Shown here: positions 26,840-36,100 of the stretch, one piece after another
Layout: each line of letters begins with the position of its first letter
Position numbering within the stretch: the stretch's first letter is position 1
Assembly: GCA_016165875.1 (NCBI GenBank)
Contig: JABBOT010000002.1
Span: 39,025,868 to 39,089,867, forward strand
Direction: 5' to 3'
Source: Acanthopleura granulata
Lineage: Eukaryota > Mollusca > Polyplacophora > Chitonida > Chitonidae
Length of the DNA: 64,000 nt
Position numbers and translations under genes: made by a program
The notes under the pieces: generated by a model
Told to the model about the DNA's origin: nothing
Databases searched by the model: none
Seen by the model: only the letters and a program-made list of their open reading frames with translations

Positions 26840-27450
26840 ATGTTTGTCATACTGAGCGATGTTCAGCACGGACGCAGTGTCCTCCTCCCATCATGTCTGG
26901 ACAATCGAAAAGGTCAGTACGAGATAGCCCTACTCCTAGTGACATTGTACCCACTTTTGGCGAACATTGGCGCCGACGCACGTTTCGAGTTGAACGATAA
27001 GTCGATAGTCGTGCTAAGCGGCTATTACACCGTCTTAACCATTAACAAAGAAGTGTTCCAAACTTTGGGTGCTATACTGAACGTGAATGAAGCTACTGGT
27101 CGTGTGCGGCTGGAAATTGCCAAAAACGATGCTATCAGTCTGTAAGATCTAGCTGATATCCTGAGATTCTCAAACGCAAGAGAACTCATGAGTGGAATAC
27201 ATGAAGGAGACAAACTACCCAAAATGACGCCTCACGAGAAATATTTGTCCACCTAGACAAGGTGAGCGCGTCCGAAAACATCACCGCAGTGCCTACCAGT
27301 AATGCAAGTGGCTCTACTCTTCTGAGGGCCGTCCCAGTAATACACAAAGGCATGAACTCCGGAAGGACGGCGGCATTGTTCGATAGGTTTTTAATGGCGG
27401 TGTGGCTTTCCTGTCGTACACGCTCCGTCGAGATAAAGTTCATGTGATGA
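26840..27450 (+). pseudogene. penton-like / minor capsid protein of the helicase element
   Basis: Starts MFVILSDVQHGRSVLLPS and includes YEIALLLVTLYPLLANIGAD and VLTINKEVFQTLGAILNVNE. The first ORF stops (TAA, 27143-27145), but the same frame continues DLADILRFSNARELMSGI. After a second stop it goes on HLDKVSASENITAVPTSNAS and ALFDRF. The order N-terminal beta strands, a xxLGAxL segment and an (A/D)LLGF-like turn resembles the penton-type jelly-roll proteins of Polintons, and R has a comparable gene at 42643. The assignment is tentative. Confidence 0.45.
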
Positions 27451-27670
27451 AATCACCGGAAGGGGACTATACTATCGGAGGAGGTTCAGAGACATCTTAC
27501 CTCGATATCAACACACAATTTCCCATTGAAAGGATACCCTTGAATTCCATAGTCATTCTGGGTATTGTATTGGGTCCTAAACCAGTTCCCAAGCCCTTCC
27601 ATATCCTTCCTGGCTTGAGGATCGGGTGGCTGGAAGAACATATCGGTGAAGGTGTAACATATTTGCAAAA
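27451..27670. other. ambiguous coding strand between small genes
   Basis: Both strands are open here. The plus frame reads SYLDINTQFPIERIPLNSIV; the minus frame reads FRTQYNTQNDYGIQGYPFNG. I cannot decide between them. Confidence 0.3.
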
Positions 27671-27937
27671 ATGCCTTCGAGATTTAATAATGTTGAGACG
27701 AAGTTAGACAATGTCCACGCCGCTGCGGCACAAAGGGTGCAGGTGAAGCGAATAAATCTAGAGCATGGCATTCAGTTGAAACGATGAAGAATAAGAGTTA
27801 AAGAGTTTAGAAATCAATATTATGGCGGCGTCTACATAAAGCTGGCACAAATGTATCCATCATTAAATCCATCTGCCCTGACTGAAGATCCGTGCAAGTA
27901 TAGATTACAACATTTTAACACTCTGAAAAAAGATTGA
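27671..27937 (+). pseudogene. small basic protein with one in-frame stop
   Basis: Reads MPSRFNNVETKLDNVHAAAA and QRVQVKRINLEHGIQLKR, then a TGA. The same frame continues with RIRVKEFRNQYYGGVYIKLA and ends at HFNTLKKD (27937). About 88 codons in total. No family recognised. It is followed 4 bp later by the next ORF. Confidence 0.45.
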
Positions 27938-27941
27938 AAAA

Positions 27942-28522
27942 TTGAGAGAGATGTCAGAGCTAATTTATACAAAAAATACCACCGGAAAATCAGCGCAGTT
28001 GATAGATACCGCGCTACTCACGGTAAGTATGGGCCAGGTCGTCACGGGAGACGGAGTGTTGACCGCAATAATTACTACACCTATAGCTATAGGTATGAAA
28101 GGAGCGGCCTTAGTCAGCGGCCTTCTCGGTTGGGTAAGTTTGTAAGCCGGTGCCTGTCCATGAAAGGTAAGAAACACAATAAAATTCGCTTATTGGCCGA
28201 GAGTAAGCTTAATACCATAACAGACTACGTCTCTAGAGCCCTGACTGACAATGGCCCGCCCGATATATTGGACTAATGTCCTGTTTTCATCGGGAGAGTT
28301 TATCGTGATGGTGAAGGCCAAGCGGGTGGTCCCCGGAATGATCACATCATCATCACCGAGATTGGGGAATTGAAGTCGAGAAATGCCATGAAATGAAAGA
28401 ACAGCTTCGAGTGGGTATAGCTCATAACTCGATTTCCTTAGATAAGAAAACTAAAGGAGAGTTAGTGCAGCAGGTGCGCGACGAAGTTCGAGCGTCCCTC
28501 TTGAAAAAGCTATCCAATTGAA
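27942..28522 (+). pseudogene. Gly/Ala-rich hydrophobic protein interrupted by a duplicated capsid segment
   Basis: The N-terminal part (27942-28145) contains ALLTVSMGQVVTGDGVLTAI and GMKGAALVSGLLGW, two hydrophobic segments. After a frame change the sequence continues with KKHNKIRLLAESKLNTITDY and VSRALTDN, is broken by the 114-bp copy of capsid DNA (28257-28370), and resumes with EKCHEMKEQLRVGI and LDKKTKGELVQQVRDEVRAS. Without the insert it would be one membrane-anchored helical protein. Function unknown. Confidence 0.5.
28257..28370 (+). repeat. ectopic 114-bp copy of capsid-gene DNA
   Basis: Near-identical to 24064-24176 and in the same orientation, but lying inside an unrelated gene. 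The flanking coding sequence resumes immediately on each side. Confidence 0.9.
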
Positions 28523-29437
28523 ATGTTTGACACAGAGGTACGATACCTGAGTTCGATTTTCTTGCACTTTATTCGCAAGCCGGCTATAAGATGTGTGCAT
28601 CGCCCATTTCCAATATACTCGCTGTAACCTGAATTGGGGTTAGTTAGGGTGTAGTTTTATGTATTATACACAATCTTTACCACGCTATACATGACAAGAC
28701 ATATGAAATAACCCGACTCAGCGATAAAATAGATGGTCTAAGTCTGGTAACCCAGACCTCAACTGACGGCCACCAGAGAAGACAGGTTATGAGTTCTTCG
28801 TCTACTGTCTCCTGTAATACTGGTTCATTGAAGTGAAAAGAGGGAAAAACATACTGGATATAGTTCGCTGTAGGTCGCTAAGCTTTATGTATAGTAGTGG
28901 TTCTCGATTTGGCATATGTAACTATGTAAATATAAGCAGCTCTCTAACTGTGTAAATATAAGGCGGCTCTCAAGTGGGCGAACTAAGCTATGTTTTCACC
29001 GTCTGGGTAGAAGCAGGGTTGGGGGCTTGCCTTTCTGCGTTCATTTCATCTAGCAACTGGGCTATGTACTGCGCACACTACACGACGGTAATATTTGCTG
29101 GCCCTTAATGTCAGCCCGATATCGGTGCGTGCGTCCTGCATTACCTGCACATTCCGAACACACACCATATTCGGTGCGGCATCCTGCTCCACACATAGTG
29201 CATGGTGTATATGGCTGTGCCCCTTGCCTCATCTGGTTAATTATGCTGCGCACAATACACGCCGGTAATACGTCCAAACCTCTGCACATCCCTCTGACAG
29301 ATTGTATTCATTCCGTGCATTAACTACGAGCACCTCTATTGTGGTCTTTATGTTGTAGTTGTCTTTTTCTAAAGAGCGAGCTATGTTATATTTACTTCCC
29401 TCGGGTAGAAGCAGTGTTGGGGGTTACCCAGTGGGAC
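28523..29437. other. right subterminal region of the helicase element
   Basis: No large gene. Contains a paired repeat (CTATGTAAATATAAGCAGCT and CTGTGTAAATATAAGGCGGC, about 28921-28970). A second pair is GTAGAAGCAGGGTTGGGGG at 29007 and GTAGAAGCAGTGTTGGGGG at 29405. A duplicated segment around 29060 and 29245 (ctgcgcacactacacgacgg and ctgcgcacaatacacgccgg) encodes the Cys-rich ORF below. Confidence 0.5.
29062..29289 (-). CDS. small Cys-rich ORF, 75 aa
   Basis: The centre reads CTMCGAGCRTEYGVCSECAG, two CxxC-type pairs that could form a zinc ribbon. It is flanked by a repeated segment (VLPACIVRSI and ILPSCSVRST) coming from a DNA duplication. A small zinc-binding regulator is possible; the repeat-derived composition makes a chance ORF also possible. 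Confidence 0.35.
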   Translation of the reverse strand: MCRGLDVLPACIVRSIINQMRQGAQPYTPCTMCGAGCRTEYGVCSECAGNAGRTHRYRADIKGQQILPSCSVRST

Positions 29438-29485
29438 CGAACGGGCGTCCGCCTACATTCACAATTGCCAATTATCTATGTACGC
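29438..29485 (-). repeat. right TIR of the helicase element
   Basis: Inverted match to 17405-17452. It abuts the DNA of L's polymerase gene. Confidence 0.88.
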
Positions 29486-29852
29486 TCACAAGGATTCAGT
29501 ATTATATTCCATCTCTATCACGAGATGGGAGTGACTCGTATTCGGGGTGGAAAACTCTGCCAGGCTATTGCTGGTTTTGACGCGAATGCATTATACCTGC
29601 TTGCCATCACCTATGCCTGCAGGACACTATATCCGTTGGCTGCCCGTAGAAGAAAAAGACATGTCACCTGTAACATTCTATTCCAGATAATCGAAATCAC
29701 CCCGACTGGCCTAGCAGTGGTTAGGCTGAGAGGAAGCCGAGGTGGGGGTGGACATTCGGCATCGGCCTAGTAGTACGGAAAAACACGTTGGAGACTGGCA
29801 GCTTCCTGTTGATGGCTTCGCTTTGTTGAATGGTCGACGTACTAATTTCCAG

Positions 29853-30056
29853 GTAATGTGCTATGTATTATATGAAAATAAATACGCATATATGAAAGAC
29901 TTGCTGAGCATAGCATTATAATATATATAGCGTGGTTTCGAGTTCCAGCGTGGTCACTTCATATATATATATATATTTTAAAATTTTTCTAATATTTGAA
30001 AATATTTTTTACAATGTACACCCTATGCTAATATACGTAAGCTGGTCTCGTTGCAG
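29853..30056 (+). other. spliceosomal intron in the polymerase gene of L
   Basis: Begins GTAATG and ends TTGCAG, and separates coding segments that join in the protein. R has an intron at the identical position (46620-46814) with the same GTAATG and TTGCAG borders. It carries a tRNA-like element at 29896-29960. Confidence 0.75.
29896..29960 (+). ncRNA. tRNA-like (A box/B box) element in the polymerase intron of L, degenerate
   Basis: AAGACTTGCTGAGCATAGC (A-box-like), then GTGGTTTCGAGTTCC (B-box-like, one extra T). It aligns with the intron element of R (46681-46769) but is shorter and lacks a clean T run. If R's copy is a Pol III gene, this is its decayed counterpart. Confidence 0.4.
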
Positions 30057-31459
30057 TTTCACGGATGTTACCAGCATTTCCAAGGGTGTCATCTCAACTA
30101 AACCGGAGAACTCCGTTATAACGCAAAGGGCGGTCTTACGCCCGAGGAGCTTCAAAACGAAACAAATGATCACCTAGCCAACTTCGAGCATTAGGAATAT
30201 GATGTAGTAGAAATGTGAGAATGTGAGTTCCTTTCGTGTCAAACAAACTGACACTTCTCTTCAGGCATTTGTTCGACATTACTACACCCGCCCTCCGGCC
30301 CATCTTACTCAAGATCAACTATTAAAGGCTGTCATCAAGCAGCGATGGTTTTGTGGAGTGTGACATTCTTGTTCCCCAGAAGTTATTATCAACTTTTTCT
30401 GAATGTCCACTCATATTTCAAAACACATATGTCGTCTTGGACGACATTGGGCCCACCATGGCGTCGTTTGCCAAAGCTAATCATATGATGAGCTAGCCCC
30501 GTCGCATGTTAATTGGTAGCATGTGTGGATCAAAAATGCTCTTGGGGGCGCCTCTGTTGGATTGGTATTTGGCTCTAAGTTGTGACTCGACTGTATCAGA
30601 CCGTTCAGTATACACCTCAAGCCTGCTTTCGTACCTTTGCGGATCACGTGACTCAGGCGTGGCGTCAAGGTGATGTAGATCCTAGCAAGACGTTAAGAGG
30701 CGAAACTATGAAACTCCTAGGGAATTTTGGGTACGGTAAGACGATTACCAACAAAGATGGTCATGTGAATGTGAAAGTGTGCACGTTACAGAAGTCTCGC
30801 AAATTGCTCAATTCGGATTTGTGTCGTAATATAGAAGAGATTGATGAGTATGCCTATGAGGTGACGTGCACGAAGAAAAAAATTCGGTATAATGTAGCCT
30901 TGCAGATCGGGTGTATGGTTTACCAGTATGCCAAACTCTGCATGTTGAAATTTTATTATGATTTCATTGATAGGTTTTTTCACCGCACTGGCTGGGAGTA
31001 CTGCAAAATGGACACGGATCGCCTTACATGGCGTGGTCTGATCCCAAATGGTAGTCCCTGTCCAAAGCAGAGCTGCGAGAAGTATATCAGACGGAGCGTG
31101 ACCGCTGGTTACCACGACGGGATTATCATCAACACAACAAACGACGCCTGGCTTGTTTAAGGTAGAATGGACTGGAGATGCCATTGTTGCTTTAAGTTCT
31201 CAGACGTATTATTGCTATGGTGGTGAGAACGGGAGTGGAGATAAATTTTCCTGCAAAGGAGTGGGTCGGCGAAATGTGGTAAAAGACTTGCATCTCGCTG
31301 TGCTCAGGGAACAACAAAGTACAGCTGGGGTAAATCGTGGGATGCGTGTACGAGAACACCAAATGTGTTCTTACATACAGCATAAGGATGCTTTCACGTA
31401 TTTTTATGGTGAAGGAAAAATATCACCAGATGGATTAAGCACTACCTTGATATTTAGAG

Positions 31460-32102
31460 ACATTTCTGAATATATTCATATTCCGAACATTTCCCATGTT
31501 ATAACTAACAAGGGGAGGTAATTTATAGGTTTGTCATTAGTTCGTTCCCTTTACCCGTAAGTCGACCGATGTGAGCACGATAGAGAATGAAAACAAATCT
31601 CTCCTCTTTTTTGGTGAGATCTCATTTTTATTATTATTTTTCCAACATGATTAAACATGTGATTTTCGCCCAATTATGTTTCTTCCTTGAATCGTCATAA
31701 ATGTATATTTTTCAACACCAAAGATGCAGTCTGCTATACTAACATATCATTGTTATAGGTAAATGTTTGCATAATGGAGTTCATTGCTCGATCTCCAGTT
31801 CTGTTTTCCAACGTGAAGGAGCTAAAAAGTCTGATTAACTTGTGATTTAATTCAATTATAATTCTTTTACAATCCTCGTAAATGCGTAACAAACATTCGA
31901 TCTGACTAATTATATACGACAATACCATTGCCATGCGTAGTAGGTGGAAAAGTATATGTTTGCATAACAGAATGTTAGTCTTGGAGCTCGGTGAAGTGCA
32001 AAACAGAAACAGTATTAGCGACATACCGTGGTATCTAAGTGTTGTACAGAACGATGATTCCATTCCCAATGATCTGTACCAAGATTTAGTGTCGCTACCT
32101 CC
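31460..32102. other. convergent 3' region between polymerase and protease in L
   Basis: AT-rich, no gene. Matching functional position in R is 45142-45388; T-rich and A-rich stretches (about 31600-31650 here, 45240-45310 there) are shared in style and may hold poly(A) signals for both strands. Confidence 0.45.
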
Positions 32103-32351
32103 TTACGCCAGGGTGCAAGGCCATAAGAGTGAAAAAAAAGTCCCGAGATAGGTAACGTGTGGTTTCCTTGTAATGCATGTACAGTGCAATTCAATGTTGA
32201 CCACTTTTAGTACATGGTCCGTGTTTAAAACATATAAGGCGACTAGCAATGTCATCCGTGTGGGTAAGTCATTCCAAGGGAGCACACCTTGGACCAGATC
32301 TCGTGTATAAGGATCAGTTTGAAGACAGTGTAATAGTTGTTGGGTGTTCAT
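32103..32351 (-). pseudogene. adenain-like cysteine protease of L (N-terminal part, frameshifted)
   Basis: Starts MNTQQLLHCLQTDPYTRDLV and includes PWNDLPTRM and ALYVLNTDHV. Comparison with R (44812-45141) shows an indel after this and a TGG-to-TGA change next to the catalytic His region, so the C-terminal half is unreadable. In the related adenovirus and Polinton systems this enzyme matures capsid proteins. Its ATG abuts the 5' end of the tRNA-like unit on the opposite strand. Confidence 0.75.
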
Positions 32352-32414
32352 GACTTCAGCGGCTAGAAGTGTGAGATGACTGAGCGGTCGCGAGTTCAAA
32401 TCTCGGTGTAGTCA
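32352..32414 (+). ncRNA. tRNA-like unit in the capsid-protease gap of L
   Basis: 63 nt. 5' GACTTCA can pair with 3' TGTAGTC (6 of 7) leaving a discriminator A. The T arm is CGAG-TTCAAAT-CTCG with B box GAGTTCAAATC. Oligo-T (T5 at 32425 and T6 at 32431) follows, as in Pol III termination. The D arm and anticodon arm are not canonical. It is antisense to capsid and protease. R has the equivalent at 44748-44811. Confidence 0.5.
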
Positions 32415-32713
32415 ACGTGAATTCTTTTTCTTTTTTAGTTTGTGAAATCACACAACACAATGCGGGTCTTGTCTCGATAAAGTTATCAAACTCAGGGTAG
32501 CAAATGACGCTAAGGGTGTCCTTTACATGTTCAGGAAATCGTATTTCCAAGCGGAGATCGCCCTTCTGCATAACGTTCAACTAATGATCGTTGTGTTTGT
32601 CTGCGGTCAAATCGAAGGCAAACAGGGTGAGGCCTCCTTCGAATTCGTTATATTTGATGTTGTTGCCTACGTCCCTTCCAGCTTTGCCAGTGGCAGCAAA
32701 CAGGTTCATATAA

Positions 32714-32890
32714 TTTATTTATTTGATTGGTGTTTTAAGCCGTACTCAAGAATATTTCACTTATACGCCGGTGGCCAGCATTATGGTGGGAGGAAACCGG
32801 GCGGTGGGAGAAAACCGGGCAGAGCCCGGGGGAAACCCACGGCCATCCGCAGGTTGCTGGCAGACCTTCCCACGCACGGCCGGAGAGGAA
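32714..32890 (-). mobile_element. SINE inserted in the capsid gene of L
   Basis: 5'-truncated minus-strand copy: TTTATTTATTTGATTGGTGT at the left, CGGCCGGAGAGGAA at the right. Flanked by the 7-bp target duplication CATATAA (32707-32713 and 32891-32897). Its insertion post-dates integration of L. Confidence 0.9.
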
Positions 32891-33542
32891 CATATAAAAG
32901 CGAATATAATTGTTCGCGTCAAAATTCCGTTGAGTGGTTTGACTGGTACCTGACTTCCATTCGCGTGTAAGGCCACGAAGTTTATATTTTGGTGATTGAA
33001 GTTGAAGGGGTTTTGTGTGTAGTTTCCGTCAAAGGCCCTGTTCTGTACACAGCCTACAATGAGGCGCTGGGAAAGACTGCCCCAAAACGGGTTTTTGCTC
33101 GTTCACTGCGATATTTCCCTGAGGCACGGTGAAATACTTGGCAAAGACACAGGGAATCTGGTGCTAGGCCGGGGCCTTCTCCAACGCTTTCATATGCCCT
33201 AGCAGAATATCCAGACTGACTTTGGCTTTGCGTACAAATATTTCATCAAAGATTGTCTTGTAATCAACCGACTTTGCCTACTATCCTTCCCCTATTTGTC
33301 CCGTCGATATAATTCCGAAGGCATTTTTGGCTGTGGTCAATCGTAATCAAACTGTGACATTGTTTAACAAATAGCTATCTTGTAGAAATAGATCTCAGTG
33401 AAATCGACCCATCATATCTATCGGTCGACTGCAGGCGACCAAGCGCTTCTGTTTCTGAAATCCACTGTTTTCATTTCCTTTACTTTCCGTGTGCCAGGCG
33501 CTATTCCTAAATCACACGCTCCCCGTTATGTAGGTTGCTTTA

Positions 33543-33666
33543 GCATTCCTTTCGTAGCTAGGTAAGATCTCTATCTATGCTCGTAGGGATACATGTTAGT
33601 AGAGGCATTCCTTTCGTAGCTAGGTAAGATCTCTATCTATGCTCGTAGGGATACATGTTAGTAGAG
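33543..33666. repeat. perfect 62-bp tandem duplication in the capsid gene of L
   Basis: Two identical copies of a unit starting GCATTCCTTTCGTAGC and ending GTTAGTAGAG (33543-33604 and 33605-33666). 62 is not a multiple of three, so the duplication shifts the capsid frame. Perfect identity implies a recent event or an assembly artefact. Confidence 0.9.
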
Positions 33667-34019
33667 GCACTGATGAGCTTGTCATTGATCGAGACGTCTA
33701 CTTGCTGCCACAGAGAATGTAGCCACAGATTAACGGGTGCCACGCTGGCTCCGTCCGGGAAATTTTCGCCGTCACCTTTCACGGTTTTGGCTTTCACATA
33801 CAAATACGAGTTGGGCAAGTTCAAATACGTATCTGGATCCCCGTTGCTAATAAAGAATTTGAGAGGCCCACAGTCCGTGATGCTGGCAAGGCGGCTGTAG
33901 GCATCCCTTCGTCCTTCCTTTACACTGTTTTGAGTCGGAAGTAGGAACCATAAATCAAATTCACTGTTCACTAACGGGCAGGATATTGGGTGAAATGAGG
34001 CCATGGTCATGCAAAAATG

Positions 34020-34498
34020 TCTTTGAGTGGTTTAGCGGAAGTCTGTCGGCGACTTCGTTGAGATGGAAGTGTGCTGCTGTTGTTCGCTGCGTTGGCGTGC
34101 GCACTGTGCTTTTGTTTTTGTTCTTGGGGGTTTTATTTTACGCTTCTTAAGCTGAGAAGACGAAGTCGCGGGAGGTAGAGTGTGGTCGCCTTTTGCTTGT
34201 GAGACGTGTACATGCCCTCCGGCTTATCTCCTAAACTCTTTTCTTTCTTAGTAGTGAGCGGTTAGGCTACTGGTTCCATGGTCTTTGATTTTGTTAAACA
34301 GATTCTGTACAATCTAGATTACACTGATATTTCGGTAATGACTTCCCTTGGAAAAGAGTGCCGTTACACGTTGGTCCGCTTCGCCCCATAAGATCGTCAA
34401 CAATCACTAGAGTTCACTCCCGGGGGTTGAATGCTGTGGGACTAGATACACCCTCCTAAAACTCAACAGTTGGCAAGGTAGCGTACATAGGCTGTCAT
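34020..34498 (-). pseudogene. packaging ATPase of L (decayed)
   Basis: Minus-strand translation retains the Walker B-type LVIVDDLMGRSG (about 34380-34420), and pieces of the downstream region match the R copy (41380-41996). Further C-terminal sequence is scrambled by indels. A FtsK/HerA-type ATPase would package DNA into capsids. Confidence 0.65.
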
Positions 34499-35221
34499 TT
34501 ACCGTAACACCATGCTACACGCTCTGGAGATGGATGAATAAGTTCCCGAGCATGCTCTATCACACGTTTTACCACAAGATCGATTTACTACTTCCCCATG
34601 GTCCTCTGACACGACAGGTAAATGGGTGACTCTATCGTACATCCATGGGTCTAGGGACAAAGTCAAGTTGAAGGAAATTGGCCGAGATTGACGAGGATAG
34701 GTCTGGTAAGGTACAGGACTGTTTTGAGATAAATTGACCTCCGGAAGTGGGCAAGTAGGTTCAGCCTTTACTGGACTGTTTTGAGATGAATTCACGTCTG
34801 CAGGTGAGATATTAAGTTCAGTCTTTGGTAATGTAGACTTGCCCTTAGTTTGATCAGTAATATCGCTGGGTCCAATTCGCCCAGTAACATCACTAATACT
34901 GGGTGGTATGTTCAGTCTTTGGTAAGCCAGACAGTGGGTAGGTACCGGACTAGAAGGTTGGGTAGTTATTGGGGTAATGTCGGTCGGAACGAGCGGCCTA
35001 TTACGCCCGGTAAATGGCGAGCGAAACTTGTCCGTCTCATTCCTCAATAACTTGTCAAATAGTGTGTTGTTCAATCGCTCTTGCGGGAGATGTAGCAAGT
35101 ATTTATCTTGAGGGAGTTGGGCTGTTAAATCAACTCTCACTCCGCCTACTAACAATCTGATATACAACAGCACCGCGGCCACGATTAGAGTGGTACGTTT
35201 ATTAGCACGTAGGCTTTGCAT
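34499..35221 (-). CDS. linker/membrane protein with repeated SPADVNSS motif, L copy
   Basis: 240-residue ORF. The N-terminus has a hydrophobic segment (TTLIVAAVLLYIRLLVGG, about residues 10-27) like a signal anchor. The middle is Ser/Pro/Thr-rich with repeated blocks such as ISPADVNSSQNSPV and EVNLSQNSPVPYQTYPRQS. The final part (VVNRSCGKTCDRACSG and so on) is probably out of frame relative to R. In R the equivalent region (40715-41378) precedes the ATPase Walker A in the same direction and contains an AT-hook. It may be an extended ATPase N-terminus or a separate protein. Function unknown. Confidence 0.5.
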   Translation of the reverse strand: MQSLRANKRTTLIVAAVLLYIRLLVGGVRVDLTAQLPQDKYLLHLPQERLNNTLFDKLLRNETDKFRSPFTGRNRPLVPTDITPITTQPSSPVPTHCLAYQRLNIPPSISDVTGRIGPSDITDQTKGKSTLPKTELNISPADVNSSQNSPVKAEPTCPLPEVNLSQNSPVPYQTYPRQSRPISFNLTLSLDPWMYDRVTHLPVVSEDHGEVVNRSCGKTCDRACSGTYSSISRACSMVLR

Positions 35222-35239
35222 GCGGTCGTCTGTACACCT

Positions 35240-35949
35240 AGGCAGGATGAAGGGAGACTGAGCACAGGTAGGATAGAGACTGGTTTAACTACGTTTCAAT
35301 TCTGTTGCTGGCACCCATGAATTAAAACTAGCTGGCTACCCTGGCCATTTTACCAAGTAATATGTTTTGCCACGCTTCTTTTTGCTGTCTAATACAATCT
35401 CCACTTGATAGCACGTATCAAGTGTGGTATCGACAGGCTGGAGTTCTGTCTAGTAAAATGTTCCCATAAGACGTTCTCCATTCAAATCCTCTAATGTATA
35501 AACCACAGGTTCCCTGGGATGACGCGCTACAACGCGAAAAATTTCTTCACTCCAGTTAGGCAGGTAAGATTTGTCAAAAGTCCCCTTGATTTTACTAATG
35601 CGAACGAAGTCTGCTACTGTATACTGATAAATCCTCCGACTGCACCAGGACCGCATAGAGCGATATAAGTAGACCTTGACTTCATTTTGGTTGTCAGTTG
35701 TAAGGGTAATCCGAGCTTGGCGAATACTGCGATGACAACTCTGATTGTATCCTCATATCAAGGCAGGTAAATCATCCAGGTAACGCCGAGTGTTATTAGC
35801 GGTGAAATGTTTATACATGCGGGCTTTAACGGTCCGATTGAAACGCTTGCCTACCGAGGCCTTAGTTTCATTAAAAGTATGGAAATAAAGCACTCCACGC
35901 TCCTTTAAAAACGCCTCAAATGTCTTAGTAGCGGAAGCCTTCACTTACG
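35240..35949 (-). pseudogene. C-terminal half of L integrase with chromodomain, cut off by R
   Basis: Contains TKTFEAFLKERGVLYFHTFN and NETKASVGKRFNRTVKARMY (35753-35944). Then comes NNTRRYLDDLPALI, the SH3-like segment YTVADFVRISKIKGTFDKSY and FRVVARHPREPVVYTLEDLN, and finally the chromodomain piece KTYYLVKWPG. The catalytic Glu region reads SVGKRF here, whereas R reads SLVER, so the Glu appears lost. The ORF ends exactly where R begins. The N-terminal half is at 50858-51290. Confidence 0.85.
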
Positions 35950-36100
35950 AGTATCCGGCCTATCTTTTAACTTGGGTGGGACGGGTGGAACGAGTATGAC
36001 GTCACAGATGTATGAGGTTGCGTGTGTGTGTGACGTCATACACACTGGTATGTGGGTGTTGAAAATGCTCGATAATAGTTTAAAAAGTTAAAGTTGATGA
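35950..36100 (+). repeat. left terminal region of R
   Basis: Starts AGTATCCGGCC-TATCTTTTAAC. Includes two TGACGTCA palindromes (within GTATGACGTCACAG and GTGACGTCATACAC), a GTGTGTGTG stretch, and TCGATAATAGTTTAAAAAGT, which is echoed at the right end. Confidence 0.7.

Larger units (their letters stand above)
17405..29485. mobile_element. helicase-encoding Polinton-like element inserted in L
   Basis: Bounded by 48-bp TIRs (17405-17452 and 29438-29485, 47 of 48 identical). It encodes a set distinct from L and R: SF1 helicase with HNH domain (+), retrovirus-like integrase (-), packaging ATPase and major capsid (-), coiled-coil/membrane protein (+), penton-like protein (+) and several small proteins. 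To the right of its end L's polymerase homology begins within about 12 bp, so it interrupts that gene. No target duplication was found at its ends and L's polymerase N-terminus is missing on the left, so a deletion or recombination accompanied or followed insertion. Many frameshifts: inactive. Confidence 0.8.
29486..31459 (+). pseudogene. protein-primed type family B DNA polymerase of L, N-terminally lost
   Basis: The polymerase would copy the element's linear DNA. The remaining sequence starts where the helicase element ends. Motif A is GFDANALYL (about 29575-29600) with its Asp present. It is followed by the frame-shifted EEKDMSPVTFY region, a 204-bp intron (29853-30056), then FHGCYQHFQGC and NAKGGLTPEELQNETNDHLA. 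The longest ORF (30582-31160) holds motif B-like KLLGNFGYGKT and motif C MDTDR, where Ser is normally expected after DTD. The C-terminal part follows in frame 31153-31521, and comparison with R puts the stop near 31459. The exonuclease and terminal-protein regions are missing. R carries an independent copy at 45389-47560. Confidence 0.85.
32435..34010 (-). pseudogene. major capsid protein of L, with tandem duplication and SINE insertion
   Basis: The double-jelly-roll hexon-like capsid protein of Polintons. The intact N-terminal ORF (33633-34010) contains NSEFDLWFLLPTQ, ITDCGPLKFFISNGDPDTYL, LNLPNSYLYVKAKTVKGDGE and VAPVNLWLHSLWQQVDVSIN, the most typical part of this family. The frame is lost at a perfect 62-bp tandem duplication (33543-33666). 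The C-terminal region includes VALHANGSQVPVKPLNG, then a SINE (32714-32890), then the last segment to the stop at 32435-32437. The matching gene in R is 43901-44720. Confidence 0.88.

Noticed and set aside
29486..29500. Target-site duplication for the helicase element
   Set aside because: Bases left of 17405 (GCGTTC side) and right of 29485 (TCACAA) do not match, so no duplication can be claimed.
34499..35221. C-terminal Cys segment (SCGKTCDRACSG) of the linker protein as a zinc domain
   Set aside because: The same DNA in R reads as ATPase Walker A sequence in another frame, so the cysteines are probably a frameshift product.
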